A DNA stretch of 32,723 nt from an uncultured bacterium (GTDB lineage: Bacteria > Electryoneota > Electryoneia > Electryoneales > Electryoneaceae), in assembly GCA_913009835.1 (NCBI GenBank), contig CAJVXH010000019.1:1-32723 (forward strand). Reading direction: 5' to 3'. Of this stretch, positions 30,565-32,723 are shown piece after piece. Below the pieces are notes generated by a model. That model did not search any database. It saw only the letters and a program-made list of their open reading frames with translations, and had not been told where the DNA came from. Both the position numbers and the translations under genes were made by a program. Every line of letters starts with the position of its first letter. Within the stretch, counting starts at the first letter, position 1.

Positions 30565-32582
30565 ATGACCGCGCGAAACCATTTCAGCATCAGAATTCTG
30601 ACCTTATTATTCGTACTCGCAGTGCCTATTGCCTCCTTTGCCTCAAATGCCGGGAAGATTGCCGGGGTTGTCGTTGATTCAGAAGGCCAGCCGATTCCTT
30701 CCGCCAACGTAGTCCTGCTCGATACCCAGGCTGGTGGAGCTGCTGATCTTGACGGGCGTTATTTCATTATCGGGGTTCCGCCCGGTAGTTACGATCTCCA
30801 GTTCACTGCGTTGGGATATCGAACGAAGATCATCACGGATGTTCAGGTCCGTTCAAATTATACGGTGCGGGTCAATGTCACCCTTGAGGCGGAGTCTGTC
30901 GAACTCACCCCGGTGACGGTTGTGTTTAAGAAACCGCCTGTCGATCTGGAAGAAACCGGGCAACGGATCAGTGTGAGCGGTGATTTCGTGCGCAGTATGC
31001 CGATACAGGGTGCTGATGATATTCTCCCCTTCCAAGCTGGCGCAAGCTCGGATGCCGAGGGAAATCTGCATATTCGTGGCGGGCGTAGCGGAGAAGTCGG
31101 ATATATAGTGGATGGGATGCGAGTCGAAAATTCTCTCTATGGGGATGGTACCACCGACATTGATCGCCACTCATTGCAGGAATTACAGCTTCTTTCCGGC
31201 ACATTCAACGCCGAATATGGGCAGGCGATGAGTGGTATCGTGCAGGTGATAACCCGTGAAGGTGATGACCGATACAGGGTCAATCTCAATTACGAGAGTT
31301 CCCGTCTCAACGATAGCCGATACCGTGAACGCGATTGGGTGAATGCGGGCAGCGACGCTGTGCACAATCCGAACACCGGCAAGTCGGCTTATAACAGCAC
31401 TGATGTTTCCGAGACTAACGATCTCTGGCTATCCATGCCGGGACGATTGGGTATGACGTTATCCGGCCCAGTGCCTGCTGTTTCACGGACAACTTTTTTT
31501 GTAAACGGGGTGCATGAAGCTGAGAACAGCTATCTGCCATTTGGGGATACGTGGTTGCGTCAGATTTCCGGCAAGCTGACCAACTCTCACGATTTCGGGA
31601 AGCTCGCACTCAGTTTTGGTTTGCGAAAGAACAACTCCCAGGCTTACAGTCATGCCTGGAAATATTTCCCTGAGCAATACCATCGTAAGTTCGACACCAA
31701 CAGCCGGATCTCGGCTACCTACTCCGCCAACCTTACTAACGCTCTGTTCCTGGAGGTTATGAGCGGATACAATCGGCTGGACCGCGACCGTAAGATTTTC
31801 GAGGACTGGGAAGATTACCTGTCCAGTGATTACTCACCGGCAGATTTCACCTACTCGCAGTATTTCTATGATGAGAATGACTGGTCGGATGTCTGGCGTG
31901 AGAGTCGCACCGAAACCTTCAACAACTGGGCGAAGCTGAACTGGCAGATGAATCCGGTACACTTGTGGACGACAGGGTTGGAGTTCACTTCCAAACGCAT
32001 GGACATTGAGGATATCCGTGATCTGCGCATCGGCCCGAACGGTGAACGGGAGGGTGTGGTGGACAGTTTTGAAGAGAATCCGCTGGAATTCGCAGCCTTC
32101 ATCCAGGACAAGATCGAGTTGGATTACCTGGTTGTAAATGCGGGCATTCGCTATGATTTTGTCGATCCACGTTCGGAAGGATGGAGCGATCCTGAACAAC
32201 CAGAGCACAAACTCTCGGCGGTGAAAGCATCTCACCAGATCAGCCCGCGATTGGGATTGGCGCATCCCATCAGCCCGGAGTGGACCCTTCATTTTGCATA
32301 CGGTCATTTCTTTCAATTCCCTGATTATATCAATCTATTCATGAATTCCTCTGATCTGGACCCGGACACCCTGGCAAACCGTTCATTTGATACGGTCGGA
32401 AATCCAGCGCTGAAACCGGAACGTACGGTGGCTTACGAGGTGGGGCTCAAGGGGGTGATCGCTGATGATTGGGGGGTGAGTGCGACGGCCTTCTACAAGG
32501 ACATCACGGATCTGGTTGGGTCACGTCAGGTCAGGGTTGGAACGTCCTACAATTACGCCCCTTTCATCAACGTAGATTATGC
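30565..32582 (+). CDS. TonB-dependent receptor with carboxypeptidase-regulatory-like domain (partial)
   Basis: About 672 residues of an outer-membrane receptor, cut at the contig end. Signal peptide (ILTLLFVLAVPIASFA), then a CarboxypepD_reg-like domain (GKIAGVVVDSEGQPIPSANVVLLD...YFIIGVPPGSYDLQFTALGY), a plug domain (DDILPFQAGASSDAEGNLHIRGG...VDGMRVENSL..ELQLLSGTFNAEYGQAMSGIVQVITREG) and a partial barrel with DFxxPRS, ISPRLGLAHPIS and PALKPERTVAYEVGLKG. This is the usual domain order for such receptors of the FCB group. The start at 30565 follows AAGGGATGGG; a longer frame from 30433 is not supported. After 32582 the frame continues into adapter and must be discarded. Ligand unknown. Confidence 0.92.
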
Positions 32583-32648
32583 AGATCGGAAGAGCACACG
32601 TCTGAACTCCAGTCACACTGATATATCTCGTATGCCGTCTTCTGCTTG
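32583..32648 (+). other. Illumina TruSeq index adapter
   Basis: AGATCGGAAGAGCACACGTC.. to ..GCCGTCTTCTGCTTG matches the TruSeq index (P7) adapter from memory, with index bases ACTGAT. Translated in the receptor frame it gives RKSTRLNSSH, a peptide known as adapter contamination. The poly-A and AT-rich bases 32649-32723 are read-through beyond the adapter and not genome. Confidence 0.98.
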
Positions 32649-32723
32649 AAAAAAAAAAAATAAAAATAATATACCATTTTCTGTTCATCACCCACCTCCT
32701 CTACCTTTCCATACATGTATACC

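Overview
The window looks like one assembled contig of an uncultivated bacterium. Illumina adapter sequence sits at both ends (about 108-200 and 32583-32648), so only about 201-32582 should be read as genome. Exported proteins with a C-terminal YPNPFNP...FDASxLASGLYF...QKVMLVR domain (type IX secretion/FlgD-like), two PorV/PorQ-like outer-membrane proteins, a short RpoD without region 1.1 and a CarboxypepD_reg-TonB receptor point to the FCB superphylum or a neighbouring candidate phylum. The phylum cannot be fixed from this sequence alone. No rRNA, tRNA, CRISPR array, transposase or phage gene was seen.

Layout. 201-1745: minus-strand cytidylate-kinase-like membrane protein. 1746-2763: about 1 kb without a gene, holding a diverged 230-bp direct duplication. 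2764-8612 (+): HtrA protease, sigma-70, terminator, then a coupled lipoprotein and outer-membrane-type protein. 8613-8825: repeat elements. 8826-10429 (-): CtaA-like membrane protein and site-2 protease. 10552-18499 (+): SatD-like protein, PrmA, then an envelope cluster (Ig-type lipoprotein, Asp-box/FlgD-domain protein, PorV-like protein, two tiny membrane proteins, second PorV-like protein) with stop/start overlaps at two of its junctions. 18730-22630 (-): HIT protein, HU, nucleotidyltransferase, thiamine pyrophosphokinase, SpmB, SpmA. 22869-29888 (-): four tandem genes for exported repeat proteins with the same sorting domain; the last is an internally deleted, frameshifted remnant. 30565-32582 (+): TonB-dependent receptor cut by the contig end.

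The most unusual signal is a set of short hairpin repeats (REP/BIME-like) that recur between genes and also lie in frame inside three genes: in the signal-peptide n-region of the FlgD-domain protein (13616-13643), in the n-region of the first PorV-like protein (about 15244-15599, roughly 119 codons without a stop) and in a 100-residue C-terminal tail on SpmA (about 21797-22012). The hairpin copies differ by paired, stem-preserving substitutions, and the coding copies keep frame and leave the downstream ribosome-binding sites intact. This suggests mobile hairpins that are tolerated only at the termini of exported or membrane proteins.
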